From: Osedax symbiont Rs2
GTDB taxonomy: Bacteria; Pseudomonadota; Gammaproteobacteria; Pseudomonadales; Balneatricaceae
DNA length: 45,764 bases
Direction of reading: 5' to 3'
Assembly (NCBI GenBank): GCA_000416315.1
Contig: ASZI01000039.1
Coordinates: forward strand, 1 to 45,764
Part shown: positions 9,055 through 18,423 of the stretch, piece after piece
How positions within the stretch are numbered: the first letter of the stretch is position 1
Layout of the letters: every line of letters begins with the position of its first letter
Notes under the pieces: model-generated
The model's input: the letters and a program-made list of their open reading frames with translations, nothing else
The model's database searches: none
What the model was told of the DNA's origin: nothing
Position numbers and translations under genes: made by a program

Positions 9055-9091
9055 AGCGCAGCGTTAGTCCCAGGGCTGTAATTCCCGCCGA

Positions 9092-9115
9092 ACAGCTATT
9101 GATTTCAATAGCTGT
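9092..9115. terminator. 11-bp hairpin with 2-nt spacer after the small membrane protein gene
   Basis: ACAGCTATTGA (9092-9102) is followed after two bases by its exact inverse TCAATAGCTGT (9105-9115). As RNA the innermost pairs must open to make a loop. It lies 38 bases past the stop of the 8656-9054 gene, with no U-tract. A terminator-like role or a protein-binding dyad are both possible. Confidence 0.45.
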
Positions 9116-9253
9116 CATAGTCTGTACACTTTTGTAATATTTTTGACTGTCGCAGTCTCTAGCAGTTAAACATCAATAATCGCCGATCAAGCTTCTCTTC
9201 ATTGGATGAGTGCTTAAATAGTGGCAAGCGCGGTTGCGCTATTCAGGTTATTT

Positions 9254-10063
9254 ATGGCAAAAACAGAGTTTCAAGGATTAACAGCCAGAACCCGGAAAAT
9301 GCTGGCAGCTAATGAAAATTTAGCCGTAGATTTCAAGCGCGATGTCAGCGGGGTCAAAAGTAGCGACTTTGTCGCTTTTGCCAATGCTAGAGGGGGTGGC
9401 ACACTTTTGCTTGGCGTCGACGAATATACTAGTGCTTCGGGCTTGCAGCGCGGTCGGGTGGTCGGTTGTAGTGTCGACGATAAAGCCAGACTCGCGCTGG
9501 TCAATAAAGCGCTGGAATGCACACCGAGTATAGAAATAAATGTATACGTTGAAAATTTAAAAAAACTGCCGATAATGCGTATCGAAACCCCCGCCAATCA
9601 ACACCGTCCATTTTGCAATTCTCGTGGTGAATACAGCATTCGCTCCCAGGGGCGCAATCGAGCTCTGTACCCCAGTGAGATGCTGAATATTTTCTTGGAA
9701 AGCGAAGCCGAATTGTTCTACCATCGATTTAAGGGTGTGGCGACTAAACTTGAGACGCAAGTGAATGAGATTAGCGGCGCCTTAAACGCAGAGTTAATGA
9801 CCGTCAGTAGCAGTATGGAACAGCTGGAAAAGCAGTTAAAAATGGCATTTGGTCGGATCGGGCAATTGACTGACAGCAGTAAAAAGCGCTCCAGGAATTT
9901 ACTGCACAACGTGCAAGACAGTCAACTGATTCTAACCAATCTAGAGCGGGCACTCGCTGAAGATGCCAGTGCAGAGCAACATAAAGATAGATTGCAGCTA
10001 TTGGAAGATAAAGTGGACAATATTTTAGAGCTGCTATCAATAAATGCTAAAACCAACAAATAA
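9254..10063 (+). CDS. Schlafen AlbA_2 domain protein with C-terminal coiled coil
   Basis: A 269-residue protein. The first ~150 residues match the Schlafen/AlbA_2 (putative nucleic-acid/ATP binding) domain: ENLAVDFKRDVSG, then DFVAFANARGGGTLLLGVDE, then RGRVVGC, and a later IRSQGRNRALYPSE. The C-terminal third is heptad-like (ETQVNEISGALNAEL, SMEQLEKQLKMAFG, LQLLEDKVDNILELL) and probably forms a coiled coil for oligomerisation. AlbA_2 proteins are often transcriptional regulators or defence-related, but no target is visible. A GTG at 9221 could extend the frame. I prefer the ATG at 9254, which has an AGGTT site just upstream and gives a normal domain start. It lies 15 bases before the HAD phosphatase gene, so the two probably form an operon. 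Confidence 0.82.
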   Translation: MAKTEFQGLTARTRKMLAANENLAVDFKRDVSGVKSSDFVAFANARGGGTLLLGVDEYTSASGLQRGRVVGCSVDDKARLALVNKALECTPSIEINVYVENLKKLPIMRIETPANQHRPFCNSRGEYSIRSQGRNRALYPSEMLNIFLESEAELFYHRFKGVATKLETQVNEISGALNAELMTVSSSMEQLEKQLKMAFGRIGQLTDSSKKRSRNLLHNVQDSQLILTNLERALAEDASAEQHKDRLQLLEDKVDNILELLSINAKTNK

Positions 10064-10078
10064 AGTGAGAGAGTTTGT

Positions 10079-10678
10079 ATGAGCCATAGGTTACGCAGTA
10101 AAACCGCTTGGGTATTTGATTTGGATGGCACTTTGACCAACCCAGTGCACGATTTTGCACAGATGCGCAGTTCGCTGGGAATGGCAGAGAACGCCGATAT
10201 ACTGCAGACTATCGCCGAAACTGAAGGTGAGCAGCGGCTGATCTTAACGCAGCAGCTAGACAAGTTGGAGGCTCATTACGCCGCCAGGGCGTCAGCAGCT
10301 ACCGGGGTGGAAAATCTGATTGCACAATTGGCCGAGAAAAACTGTCAGCTGGGGATTTTTACCCGCAATACTAAAGAGATGGCGCTGCTCTCGCTGCAGG
10401 CGATTGGGGTAGCGCAATATTTTGACAGTGATTTTATAATTGGCCGCGATCAAGCGCCGCACAAGCCTAACCCAGTAGGGTTAACTCAGCTATTAGAGCA
10501 GTGGCAAGTGAAAGTGTCAGATGCAGTGATGGTGGGTGATTTTAGGTTTGATCTGGAAGCGGGCAGGGCGGCCGGTACCGCCACAGTGCATATCACCCAA
10601 GATAAGCAGCGCTGGCCAGAGTTGACCGACTACTTTTATAAATCACTGACTGCACTTAGCGCCGATTTGGATGGCTAA
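10079..10678 (+). CDS. HAD-superfamily hydrolase (phosphoglycolate phosphatase-like)
   Basis: A 199-residue HAD phosphatase. All four motifs are present: FDLDGTL with nucleophile Asp14 and Asp16; Thr in IFTRNT (motif II); Lys in HKPNP (motif III); and VGDFRFD (motif IV). The cap insertion between motifs I and II is helical and of subtype I length, like phosphoglycolate or pyrophosphate phosphatases. The substrate is not deducible. GAGAG precedes the ATG at a normal distance. It follows the AlbA_2 gene by 15 bases and ends about 50 bases before a strong bidirectional terminator. Confidence 0.88.
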   Translation: MSHRLRSKTAWVFDLDGTLTNPVHDFAQMRSSLGMAENADILQTIAETEGEQRLILTQQLDKLEAHYAARASAATGVENLIAQLAEKNCQLGIFTRNTKEMALLSLQAIGVAQYFDSDFIIGRDQAPHKPNPVGLTQLLEQWQVKVSDAVMVGDFRFDLEAGRAAGTATVHITQDKQRWPELTDYFYKSLTALSADLDG

Positions 10679-10730
10679 CTGCAGCAAGCGTCGATCTGTA
10701 GGATTAACTTAATCAGTGGGTTGTCGATAA

Positions 10731-10760
10731 AAAAGCCGTGGCTGTTGCCGCGGCTTTTTT
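10731..10760. terminator. Bidirectional intrinsic terminator between the HAD gene and astB
   Basis: AAAAGCCGTGGC pairs with GCCGCGGCTTTT (one G-U pair) around a TGTT loop, flanked by A and T runs on the two sides. This gives a GC-rich stem with U-tracts in both directions. It lies between the convergent HAD gene and the astB end of the arginine operon and should terminate both. Confidence 0.9.
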
Positions 10761-10772
10761 ATGGGGCAGGTT

Positions 10773-12107
10773 TTAGCGCTGAAATGGATATACTGAACCT
10801 AACTGAAGGATTTGTGTCAGCTCGTCCAGGGCGCCGCGTGATTCAAGCAATAATTGTGGATCGGCAAGGTCTGCCTCGGTCAGACGATCGCGATAATGTG
10901 TCTCCACCCAAGTATTCAAACGGCTGTAGAGCTGCGCATTGATGAATGTCGCTTGGTTGGCAGCGCGCTGTTCCGCCTCATTCATAACGATGCGTAAACG
11001 CAGACAGGCCGGTCCACCCCCATTGGCCATGCTCTGCTTCAGGTCAAAGACCAAAGTTTCATCTATAGGGCTGTCACTTTGCACTAAAGATTGCAGATAC
11101 TGCCAGACCGCCGGGTTGTTTTCACATTCCTGAGGTATTACTAATACCGTTTTTCCAGAGGGCAGTGATAGTAGCTGGCTGTTAAATAAATAACTAGTGA
11201 CGGCATCTTGGACACTGATTTGTGAACTTGGGGCTTCAATAATGTGGAAGTTATCTCCCATCTTTTCTCGCAGCTGTGCCTTTACTTGCTGTTGATTTAA
11301 AAAGGCCTGCTGGTGGCAGAACAAGATATTGGCATTGCCGACTGCAATCACATCATTGTGAAACACTCCCGCATCAATGATGTCAGGATTTTGCTGAGCG
11401 TAGACCACGTGTTGATCGTCTAGCTGGTGTAATCTGGCTACAGCCTGGGATGCTTCTATGGTGTGTCTGGCTGGGTAGATTTTTGGTGCCGGTTGCGTGC
11501 TGTCAAAAGCGTGTTTGCCGTAGACAAAAAATTCGACCCCGCGCTGTGCGTAATTGTGACTAAAGCGGGTGTGATTTGCCGCCCCCTCGTCACCGAAGTG
11601 ATCGACGCTGGGCAGTGCGTCGTGATGAGCGAAATGCTGTTCATCGCTAAAGGTTGCCTTGAGGATGCGACCGGTCACCTGATGCTCAATAGAGCGATGA
11701 AATTTATTACTCAAGTTGGCTGGAGTAAAGTGAATTTTTTGATCCGCAGTATCTGCGCTGGGGGAAATAGTGGCGGCATTGGCGGTCCACATACTGGAGG
11801 CAGAACAGCAAGTCGCCAGTATTCTGGGTGCTTGCTTGGCAGCTTGTTGCAGCACATTGGCATCGCTACCACTAAACCCAAGTTTGCGTAATGTATTGAT
11901 ATCAGGACGCTCTTGCGGGGCCAGTACCCCTTGCACTAGTCCCATGTCCGCCAGGGCTTTCATTTTGGTCAGCCCTTGCAACGCTGCTTTTTTTGGGTTG
12001 GCCAGGTTAGCTTGGTTTTTTTCAGAGGCGACATTGCCAAATGATAATCCAGCGTAGTTGTGAGTAGGTCCCACTAAACCGTCAAAGTTAGCTTCAATCG
12101 CTTTCAT
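10773..12107 (-). CDS. astB: N-succinylarginine dihydrolase
   Basis: Converts N2-succinylarginine to N2-succinylornithine, two ammonia and CO2, the second step of the arginine succinyltransferase (AST) pathway. The N-terminus [20 protein letters not shown] and the catalytic region [10 protein letters not shown], with nucleophile Cys368, are diagnostic of this amidinotransferase-fold family. The length of 444 residues matches E. coli AstB (447). A TTG four codons upstream could extend the frame, but the ATG at 12107 has GGAG 8-9 bases before it. It is the last gene of the operon, 87 bases after astD across a small hairpin, and ends at the terminator. Confidence 0.97.
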   Translation of the reverse strand: MKAIEANFDGLVGPTHNYAGLSFGNVASEKNQANLANPKKAALQGLTKMKALADMGLVQGVLAPQERPDINTLRKLGFSGSDANVLQQAAKQAPRILATCCSASSMWTANAATISPSADTADQKIHFTPANLSNKFHRSIEHQVTGRILKATFSDEQHFAHHDALPSVDHFGDEGAANHTRFSHNYAQRGVEFFVYGKHAFDSTQPAPKIYPARHTIEASQAVARLHQLDDQHVVYAQQNPDIIDAGVFHNDVIAVGNANILFCHQQAFLNQQQVKAQLREKMGDNFHIIEAPSSQISVQDAVTSYLFNSQLLSLPSGKTVLVIPQECENNPAVWQYLQSLVQSDSPIDETLVFDLKQSMANGGGPACLRLRIVMNEAEQRAANQATFINAQLYSRLNTWVETHYRDRLTEADLADPQLLLESRGALDELTQILQLGSVYPFQR

Positions 12108-12120
12108 TTTAGACTCCAAA

Positions 12121-12146
12121 ACTAGCGCCGCTGAAATGGCGCTGGT
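12121..12146. other. Intercistronic hairpin between astD and astB
   Basis: ACTAGCGCC (12121-12129) pairs with GGCGCTGGT (12138-12146), including one G-T pair, around an 8-nt loop. It occupies the 87-base gap between astD and astB. It may tune mRNA stability or relative expression; no U-run is present. Confidence 0.5.
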
Positions 12147-12194
12147 TAGTATTTTGATGCATCGCCAACAGTAACGTCGGCGCTGTGGATGAGA

Positions 12195-13661
12195 TTAAAT
12201 AGACAGACCGGGAGACAGTGTCTGGGGCATAACCAGAGTGTCCGTTTCCATACCAGCTACTGGGTATGCACAGTAGTCAGCGGCGTAGTACGCACTCGCT
12301 CTGTGGTTGCCACTGGCACCAACGCCACCAAAAGGTGCCGCTGAGCTGGCGCCAGTTGTCTGTTTATTCCAGTTAACTATGCCGGCTCTGATATGCTTAT
12401 AAAACTCCTGATACTGGATCTTACTGTCGCTAAACAGTCCCGCTGCCAGGCCAAAACGGGTATTGTTAGCAGCGCTGATTGCCTGGTTAAACGAATCGTA
12501 GCGAATCACTTGCAGCAGTGGGCCGAAATGTTCTTCATCTGGAAGCTCAGTCACTTTAGAGACATCTATCAGCCCGGCACTGACCAGACCTGTTCCCGCT
12601 TGTAGCTTCTGTAAAGAAACTAATACTTGTCCACCTAAGCGCTGTAAATTACTTTGCGCTGTGACCATGTTATCTGCAGCTTGCTCAGAGATCAGGCTGC
12701 CCATGAAAGGCGCGGGATCGGCGAATTGGCCACCCACTTTAATCTGTGCGACGGCATTGGTTAGTAGTGCTAAGAATTGCTCGCCCTGCTCGGTGTTAGG
12801 CACAAACAGACGTCTGGCGCAGACGCAGCGCTGGCCGGTGGTTATGTAAGCCGACTGAATGGTTTCGTTTACAGCTGCGCGCAGATCGCTGATCTCACCG
12901 ATGATAAGCGGGTTGTTACCGCCCATCTCCAGCGCTAGTATTTTCTCCGGCTGGCCGGCGAATTGGCGATGCAATAATGCACCAGTGTTAGAGCTGCCGG
13001 TGAAGAACAATCCATCTAACCCAGGGTGGGCAGCGAGCGCTATACCTGTGTCCTTTTCGCCTTGCACTAAGTTTAGTACGCCCTGTGGAAGACCCGCCTG
13101 CTGCCACAGCTCTACCATGTACATACCCACTCGCGGGGTCAGCTCGCTAGGTTTAAAGATGACGCTATTACCGGCAATAATTGCCGGCACTATGTGCCCG
13201 TTAGGTAAGTGGCCGGGAAAGTTATAGGGACCAAAAACTGCGACGACACCGTGTGGCTTATGACGCAGAGTGCTTCTAACGGCACCCATATCGGTTTCAG
13301 TGACTCCGGTACGCTCGGCATTGGCTTTTATGGAAATGGCGATTTTCCCGGCCATAGCACCGGCTTCTGTTTTAGTTTCCCAAAAAGGCTTACCGGTTTC
13401 CTGGGCGATTATACGCGCCAGCTGATCTTTGTTTTCAACAATCAGGGCACCAAAGCGCTCGACGATAGCGCAGCGATCGGCCAGAGAGGTGGCCGCCCAA
13501 GTGGGCGCCGCTGTACGCGCCGAAACAATTGCAAGATTGACCTGATCTTTGCTGGCGCAGTTTCCCTGCCAGAAAACATTGCCAGTGGCAGGGTCTAGTG
13601 ATGTTAGCGTAGCCCCCAGGCCCTCGCTCCAAACACCATCAATAAATACGGAATTAGACAT
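12195..13661 (-). CDS. astD: Succinylglutamate-semialdehyde dehydrogenase
   Basis: An NAD-dependent aldehyde dehydrogenase that oxidises N2-succinylglutamate 5-semialdehyde to N2-succinylglutamate, fourth step of the AST pathway. The general-base region [11 protein letters not shown] and the catalytic-cysteine region [11 protein letters not shown] are both seen, plus the [13 protein letters not shown] substrate/cofactor loop typical of AstD. The length of 488 residues matches E. coli AstD (492). The frame extends upstream, but the ATG at 13661 has AGAGG 7 bases before it and starts [11 protein letters not shown], so it is chosen. Only 4 bases separate it from the upstream aruG stop, so it belongs to the same transcript. 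Confidence 0.96.
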   Translation of the reverse strand: MSNSVFIDGVWSEGLGATLTSLDPATGNVFWQGNCASKDQVNLAIVSARTAAPTWAATSLADRCAIVERFGALIVENKDQLARIIAQETGKPFWETKTEAGAMAGKIAISIKANAERTGVTETDMGAVRSTLRHKPHGVVAVFGPYNFPGHLPNGHIVPAIIAGNSVIFKPSELTPRVGMYMVELWQQAGLPQGVLNLVQGEKDTGIALAAHPGLDGLFFTGSSNTGALLHRQFAGQPEKILALEMGGNNPLIIGEISDLRAAVNETIQSAYITTGQRCVCARRLFVPNTEQGEQFLALLTNAVAQIKVGGQFADPAPFMGSLISEQAADNMVTAQSNLQRLGGQVLVSLQKLQAGTGLVSAGLIDVSKVTELPDEEHFGPLLQVIRYDSFNQAISAANNTRFGLAAGLFSDSKIQYQEFYKHIRAGIVNWNKQTTGASSAAPFGGVGASGNHRASAYYAADYCAYPVAGMETDTLVMPQTLSPGLSI

Positions 13662-13665
13662 ACAG

Positions 13666-14691
13666 TTACCTCTTTTGTGCGACCAGTGGGACAATACGTA
13701 CAGTACTGCCAGCACTTACACCCAATGCTTGGGCGGTCTGCGTTTGCATAGTTATTAAGTTATTGCCCTGCTCGCCAACGGCGACCATAGTGCAACGAAA
13801 ATTTTCAAAGTCAGTATTGCTGACTAGATATAATTCACCTTCAGTGGCCTGGTCGCTGATTTTTACTTTGGCATAACGGCTGTCTTTAATAGCGCGGATG
13901 TCATTGACGTTAGCTTCTAGTGTCGGTCCTGCATCGAAAATATCGATATAGCCGGTATAACGCATCCCCTCGCGCTCAAGTAACTTACGCGCCGGGATAG
14001 TGTTTTCATGAGTCTGAGCGATGACATCGCGGGCACTTTTTGGCAGTAAATCGGTATACAAAGTATATTTAGGCATCAGCTCGGCGATAAAAGCTTTATC
14101 GATAGAAGACATTTTGTCGGCAGTGGTGAAATCAATCGAGAAGAACTGTTTCCCTAAGCCCTCCCAGAAAGGGGAGATGCCATTTTTGTCTGAGTAGCCA
14201 CGCATTTCGGCAACCAGTTTTTCATGGAAAAACTGCGGAAACTCCGCCATAAACATGAAGCGACACTTAGACAGCAAGTGGCCGTTTTTAGAGTGACGAT
14301 AATCGGGGTGCAAAAACAAGGTGCAAAGTTCAGAGTAACCGGTGTGATCATTACTGATCGTCAGGGTCTGCATCTGGTTGTAGACGTTTAGCTCTTTGGA
14401 TGCATGCACTAAGGTTCCGATGCGGTAGTTATACCAGGGATCGGATAGTCCGACGGCGGCTTCAATCGCGCAGATGCCGGCAATTTTCTGCTCCACCAGG
14501 TCTTCCAGGACAAACAGAAAAAGTGCTTCGCCGCTATGCTCTTGCTGCTCGAAAGCGGCCAGTGCAGTGGCTAACTTGTTACTGACTACTTCGCTGTTGT
14601 CTTGTAAAGAGGTAAATCCAGGGCCTGTGATTTTGGCTAGCTCCGCTAGCGCCTCGCCGTCGCGGCTCTCAATTGGGCGTATGATCATCAT
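13666..14691 (-). CDS. aruG: Arginine N-succinyltransferase, beta (AruG-type) subunit
   Basis: One of two AstA-family (GNAT-like) proteins that transfer succinyl from succinyl-CoA to the alpha-amino group of arginine, first step of the pathway. Features shared with Pseudomonas AruG as I recall it include DPWYNYRIG, the [13 protein letters not shown] and [15 protein letters not shown] segments, [24 protein letters not shown] and the C-terminal VPLVAQKR. Its length of 341 residues is normal. GGAG lies 8 bases from the ATG at 14691. In Pseudomonas the enzyme is an AruF-AruG hetero-oligomer, and the same pairing is expected here. Confidence 0.94.
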   Translation of the reverse strand: MMIIRPIESRDGEALAELAKITGPGFTSLQDNSEVVSNKLATALAAFEQQEHSGEALFLFVLEDLVEQKIAGICAIEAAVGLSDPWYNYRIGTLVHASKELNVYNQMQTLTISNDHTGYSELCTLFLHPDYRHSKNGHLLSKCRFMFMAEFPQFFHEKLVAEMRGYSDKNGISPFWEGLGKQFFSIDFTTADKMSSIDKAFIAELMPKYTLYTDLLPKSARDVIAQTHENTIPARKLLEREGMRYTGYIDIFDAGPTLEANVNDIRAIKDSRYAKVKISDQATEGELYLVSNTDFENFRCTMVAVGEQGNNLITMQTQTAQALGVSAGSTVRIVPLVAQKR

Positions 14692-14733
14692 ATGCGAATC
14701 TCCCGTGCTTAAATTGTCGGTAAAGTTATTAAA

Positions 14734-15756
14734 TTAAGTTTCTGCCAGTGGCAAAATATACAAAGTGTCGCCAGCGCTTACCTGCAGCTGCTCGCCCTGC
14801 ACGCTACTCAAACGGATATCCGCTAGATCGACCTCGGCGTAGATACAAGCGTAACTTTGCAATAAATTATTGCTGATCAACACCTTGCTGGTATTACTTG
14901 CAGTTGGTGTCTCTGTGATGACCGCCACAGTGGCAAACTGGCAGGCAATGCTGCGCAGTTCTTTGATCTTTGCTTGCAGGGTAGGGCCGCCATCAAAAAT
15001 ACTGATGTAGCCGTTTTCAGAAAACCCTTCTGCTGTAAGCAACTGTTGCACTTGTTGCATATCTGGTCGAGTGCAACCCATGACCCGCTGAGCACTGTCG
15101 CTGAGCAGCGGAACATACACAGGGTAATGGGGCATTAAATCGGCAATAAATCCCTTGGCGTTAATACCGCTGAGGTAGTTGGCCCGATGAAAGTCCATAT
15201 TGAAAAAGTGTTGCCCCAGTGCCTGCCAGAAGGGAGATTTACCTTGCGCATCTTGAACTCCCTGCAATTCCAACATCAATAACGGATTAAAGCGCTGCAA
15301 GTGTTGACCGATAAACATCAGCCTGGACAGTGACAGCAATCGGAAGCTTTCACTGGCAGCGTTGTTTCCCGGTAGAAAGAAAGTGTAGAGCCTTGAGGCT
15401 CCCTGGTAATCCTGACATAAACGCAGTGTGGCAACGGTGTTGCGAATTTGTAACTCAGCTGAATGATGTTCGACCTGGTCACAGCGATAACTGTAAAAAG
15501 GACTGTCGTAGCCTACGCAAGCCTCTATTCCGGCGATTCCGTGCAACTCACCCGTGGCACTGTCCGCTAAGACAAAGTGATAGCTCTGTCCCGCGGGTTT
15601 TGTCACGCGATGCTGCAGTGATTGCTGCGTAGCGTTGATCAGCTGCGCTAAGTGATCGCGGTTGTTGGGCAGCGTGGTCATGCTGTCACCCGCTGTCACT
15701 GCCAGATGCTCAATTTCCGGCAGATCGTCAAAACGTACCGGGCGAACGACTAACAT
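14734..15756 (-). CDS. aruF: Arginine N-succinyltransferase, alpha (AruF-type) subunit
   Basis: The second AstA-family gene, 340 residues. It has MLVVRPVRFDDLPEIEHLA at the start, SPFYSYR, a LSRLMFIGQHLQRF region, SPFWQALGQHFFNMDF and ISIFDGGPTLQAK, which align with AruG but diverge enough to be a separate subunit. In Pseudomonas the alpha subunit (AruF) may also act on ornithine. The start codon lies one base after the stop of the upstream M20 hydrolase gene (TAAGATG), so translation is probably coupled. The gap to aruG is 42 bases. Confidence 0.93.
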   Translation of the reverse strand: MLVVRPVRFDDLPEIEHLAVTAGDSMTTLPNNRDHLAQLINATQQSLQHRVTKPAGQSYHFVLADSATGELHGIAGIEACVGYDSPFYSYRCDQVEHHSAELQIRNTVATLRLCQDYQGASRLYTFFLPGNNAASESFRLLSLSRLMFIGQHLQRFNPLLMLELQGVQDAQGKSPFWQALGQHFFNMDFHRANYLSGINAKGFIADLMPHYPVYVPLLSDSAQRVMGCTRPDMQQVQQLLTAEGFSENGYISIFDGGPTLQAKIKELRSIACQFATVAVITETPTASNTSKVLISNNLLQSYACIYAEVDLADIRLSSVQGEQLQVSAGDTLYILPLAET

Positions 15757-15757
15757 C

Positions 15758-17017
15758 TTAGTTAGCCGGCGCTTTTTTATCTAACCAACTCAAATCTTCA
15801 GCGGTGGCCAGTCTCATCAGCAGCAGTGCACTGAGCTTGGCCCGCACTGTTAAACTCTTAACTTTTAGGTATTCATCGCTGGAGTGAATTTTGCCTCCTT
15901 GCACGCCCAGTGTGTCTATATTGGGGATGCCGGCCTCGGCCAAATTATTGCCGTCACAACAACCGCCAGTAGGCAGCCAGGTCAAATCTAAGCCCAGCTG
16001 TGCACCGCAGTCACAGGCGAGTTCGAAAAGCTTAGTGTTGGTCGCAGTCAATACTTTTGGCTTGCGGCCGAACTGGCCATGCATCTGGATAGAAATACCG
16101 TCGCGGCTATTGATCTGATCGAGGATAATTTGAATGTTATCCAGGCACCACTGTTCGTCAGCGGGTTGCTCTAAGCGAATGTTAAAACGCGACAGGCACA
16201 TATCAGGTACGACGTTGTTAGCCCCGCCTCCCTCTATCAGTGCCGGGTTGATCGTGACTCCAGTTCGCTGGCCGTTGAGGTCGTCAAGCGCACTGATAAA
16301 ATCACACATGGCCCGTACCGCATTGCGCCCCAAGTGATGCTCGCGACCGGCGTGTGCTGGTTTGCCACGACTGATGACACTGAAGTTACCGCTACCTTTG
16401 CGTGCGCCGGCAAAGTTACCATCGGGAAAGCTGGGCTCGTATATCATCCCTAAGTTGACCCTTTTGGCCGCTTCAGCAATGAACCCTGCAGAGCCTTGAG
16501 AGCCGATTTCCTCATCCGGATTAAAGAGGATTTCCCAGCCAATTCTATCGGCGAAAGGGCTGCGCTCCAGTGCTTGAATAGCAGTCAGCATCACCATCAA
16601 GCCACCTTTAAGGTCAGCAACACCTGGGCCATTTAAGGTTTCGTCATCCAGCCATTGAGTGGTTTGAAAATCAGAGTCTATAGCAAAGACTGTATCTAAG
16701 TGGCCGCAAAAGAATATCTGTAATTCGGCATCCGGACGTTTCGTTAGTCGCACTGCATTGCCCATTGGCAGCTGCTGTTCAATACCGCTGTTGTCAATAT
16801 GTTTAAAGGGGGCGACAGGCAGTATTTCTACTTTGGCATCCAGCACCTTAGAGTATTCGATCAGTTTGTCTGCAACGCTGTTGACCCCCTCTGGATTGAA
16901 GCTCCCGGAGTTGATGTGTGATAGCTCGATAGTGCGATCGAGCATTTGCTGATATTGACCGTCGATCCACTCTAGCCAAGGGGCAAAATCGCTATCTTTG
17001 AGGTTTGTAGTTGACAT
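15758..17017 (-). CDS. M20 family metallohydrolase, candidate succinylglutamate desuccinylase
   Basis: A 419-residue zinc peptidase of the M20A (carboxypeptidase G2/ArgE/DapE) family. Expected ligands are His106 (GHLDTVF), Asp135 (GVADLKGG), Glu170, Glu194 (YEPS) and His378 (KIHSSDEY), with general base Glu169 and Asp108. The gaps 106-135-170-194 equal those I recall for carboxypeptidase G2 (112-141-176-200), which releases glutamate from N-acylglutamates. The dimerisation-domain segment KGSGNFSVISRGKPAHAG is present. The gene lies inside the AST operon, where no astE (an unrelated M14-like zinc enzyme) is present. I infer it hydrolyses N2-succinylglutamate to succinate and glutamate. The family and motifs are seen; the substrate is inference. 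AGGGA precedes the ATG. There is no signal peptide, so a cytoplasmic location is expected. Confidence 0.9.
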   Translation of the reverse strand: MSTTNLKDSDFAPWLEWIDGQYQQMLDRTIELSHINSGSFNPEGVNSVADKLIEYSKVLDAKVEILPVAPFKHIDNSGIEQQLPMGNAVRLTKRPDAELQIFFCGHLDTVFAIDSDFQTTQWLDDETLNGPGVADLKGGLMVMLTAIQALERSPFADRIGWEILFNPDEEIGSQGSAGFIAEAAKRVNLGMIYEPSFPDGNFAGARKGSGNFSVISRGKPAHAGREHHLGRNAVRAMCDFISALDDLNGQRTGVTINPALIEGGGANNVVPDMCLSRFNIRLEQPADEQWCLDNIQIILDQINSRDGISIQMHGQFGRKPKVLTATNTKLFELACDCGAQLGLDLTWLPTGGCCDGNNLAEAGIPNIDTLGVQGGKIHSSDEYLKVKSLTVRAKLSALLLMRLATAEDLSWLDKKAPAN

Positions 17018-17092
17018 ACTGGTGTCCCTATTGCTTTGCTGCCTCGTTGTCGCTGGGTCGGCAGAAATAGAAATGCTGGTTGAGGCAGGTAA

Positions 17093-17123
17093 AATTTCCC
17101 TGGACTATAACGCCAGGGAAATT
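17093..17123. other. 11-bp perfect hairpin between astC and the M20 gene
   Basis: AATTTCCCTGG (17093-17103) and CCAGGGAAATT (17113-17123) form a perfect stem around a 9-nt loop. On the transcribed (minus) strand the stem ends in a short run of four T. This may be a partial terminator or processing site that sets astC expression apart from the downstream genes. Confidence 0.6.
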
Positions 17124-17157
17124 CAAGATTGTCTAATTGATTACTGTCATCAGACAA

Positions 17158-17180
17158 CTAAGGTCTGTGTCAAACCTTAG
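17158..17180. other. Second hairpin in the astC-M20 gap
   Basis: CTAAGGT (17158-17164) and ACCTTAG (17174-17180) pair around a 9-nt loop, 22 bases after the astC stop in transcription order. It sits next to the 11-bp hairpin in the same 185-base intercistronic gap and probably acts with it at the 3' end of the astC message. Confidence 0.45.
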
Positions 17181-17202
17181 CGATCTGCTGAATTTTGTAC
17201 AA

Positions 17203-18423
17203 TTATGCTTCGCTGGCCAGTACTTGGGCAATTGCGGCATCTAGCTTCTCAAGACCTAACACGATATCTTGATCTGGAATGATCAGCGATGGAGCCATCC
17301 GTAAAACCTTAGGTCCTGCTACCAACATCATCAATCCCTGTTCGCGCGCTGCCGCCATAAATAATGCCGCTTTGCCCTGCCACTTTTCAATCAGTTCAAC
17401 ACCGATTAACAGTCCCAGGCCACGCGTGTCCTGAAAAATACCGTACTTAGCGTTGATCGCCTCAAGTCCGTCGACAAACAACTTGCGTTTGGCGCTGACG
17501 CCTTCGAGTAACTCTGGCTGATTGATATGATCGATAACGACTTCGGCTACTGCACAGGCCAGTGGATTACCACCGTAAGTGCTGCCGTGGGTGCCAAAAT
17601 TTAAGCTGACTGCACATTTGTCAGTCGTCAGCATTGCACCGATAGGGAATCCGCCACCCAGCGCTTTTGCCGTCGTTAAAATGTCCGGGGTAACGCCAAG
17701 TTGCTGGTATGCATACAAGCTGCCAGTACGGCCTACACCGGTTTGAATCTCATCAAAAACCAACAATGCGTTGTGTTCATCGCAGAGCTCACGAGCAGCT
17801 TTTACAAAGGCCGGGTCTGCATTGATGATGCCGCCTTCCCCTTGAATAGGTTCCATTACTACTGCACAAGTGCGTTCTGAAATTGCCGCCTTTAATGCTT
17901 CAATATCGTTGAAAGGCAGATGGGTAATGCCCGCGGGTACCGGCTCGAATCCCTCACGATATTTTTTCTGTCCGCCCACTGATACAGTGAACAGAGAGCG
18001 GCCGTGGAAAGATTGCTCAAAAGAGATAATCTCGTGTTTTTGTGGGCCGAAGTTATCGTAGCTGTACTTGCGCGCCAGTTTAAAAGCAGCTTCGTTAGCT
18101 TCACCACCGGAGTTACAGAAAAAGACTTTATCGGCAAAAGTTGCAGCGGTTAGCTTTTGCGCCAGACGCAGAGCCGGTTCGTTAGTGAAAACATTACTTA
18201 AGTGCCAGAGATTTTCAGCTTGCTCTTTTAAGGTGTTGACCAGTGCTGGATGTGAGTGACCTAGAGCTGTAACCGCAATGCCACCGGCGAAGTCGATGTA
18301 TTCATTTTCGTCCTGGTCCCAGATTCGCGAACCGCGACCGCGTACAGGCACCATTTGCTGTGGGTTGTAGTTAGGCACCATTACATTATCAAAAACTGCG
18401 CGGTCTACGCTTTGCTTAGTCAT
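17203..18423 (-). CDS. astC: Succinylornithine / acetylornithine aminotransferase
   Basis: A class III PLP aminotransferase of 406 residues. In this operon it should convert N2-succinylornithine plus 2-oxoglutarate to N2-succinylglutamate 5-semialdehyde plus glutamate (AruC in Pseudomonas, AstC in E. coli). The family can also serve as N-acetylornithine aminotransferase (ArgD). Visible are [17 protein letters not shown] (PLP phosphate site), [13 protein letters not shown] and the PLP lysine in [18 protein letters not shown] lies 9 bases before the ATG at 18423. It is the first gene of the operon, facing argR across a 313-base control region. The 185-base gap to the next gene, with two hairpins, suggests that it is expressed at a different level. 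Confidence 0.95.
   Translation of the reverse strand: MTKQSVDRAVFDNVMVPNYNPQQMVPVRGRGSRIWDQDENEYIDFAGGIAVTALGHSHPALVNTLKEQAENLWHLSNVFTNEPALRLAQKLTAATFADKVFFCNSGGEANEAAFKLARKYSYDNFGPQKHEIISFEQSFHGRSLFTVSVGGQKKYREGFEPVPAGITHLPFNDIEALKAAISERTCAVVMEPIQGEGGIINADPAFVKAARELCDEHNALLVFDEIQTGVGRTGSLYAYQQLGVTPDILTTAKALGGGFPIGAMLTTDKCAVSLNFGTHGSTYGGNPLACAVAEVVIDHINQPELLEGVSAKRKLFVDGLEAINAKYGIFQDTRGLGLLIGVELIEKWQGKAALFMAAAREQGLMMLVAGPKVLRMAPSLIIPDQDIVLGLEKLDAAIAQVLASEA

Noticed and set aside
11463-11891. 142-codon frame antisense to astB
   Set aside because: It lies wholly inside well-supported astB on the other strand and has no family motif; a shadow frame.
16998-17180. 60-codon plus-strand frame with a signal-peptide-like N-terminus (MRFVVDILVSLLLCCLVVAG)
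   Set aside because: It overlaps the start of the M20 gene and the astC-M20 hairpins in antisense, has no RBS, and its hydrophobic start comes from the reverse complement of coding and leader DNA.
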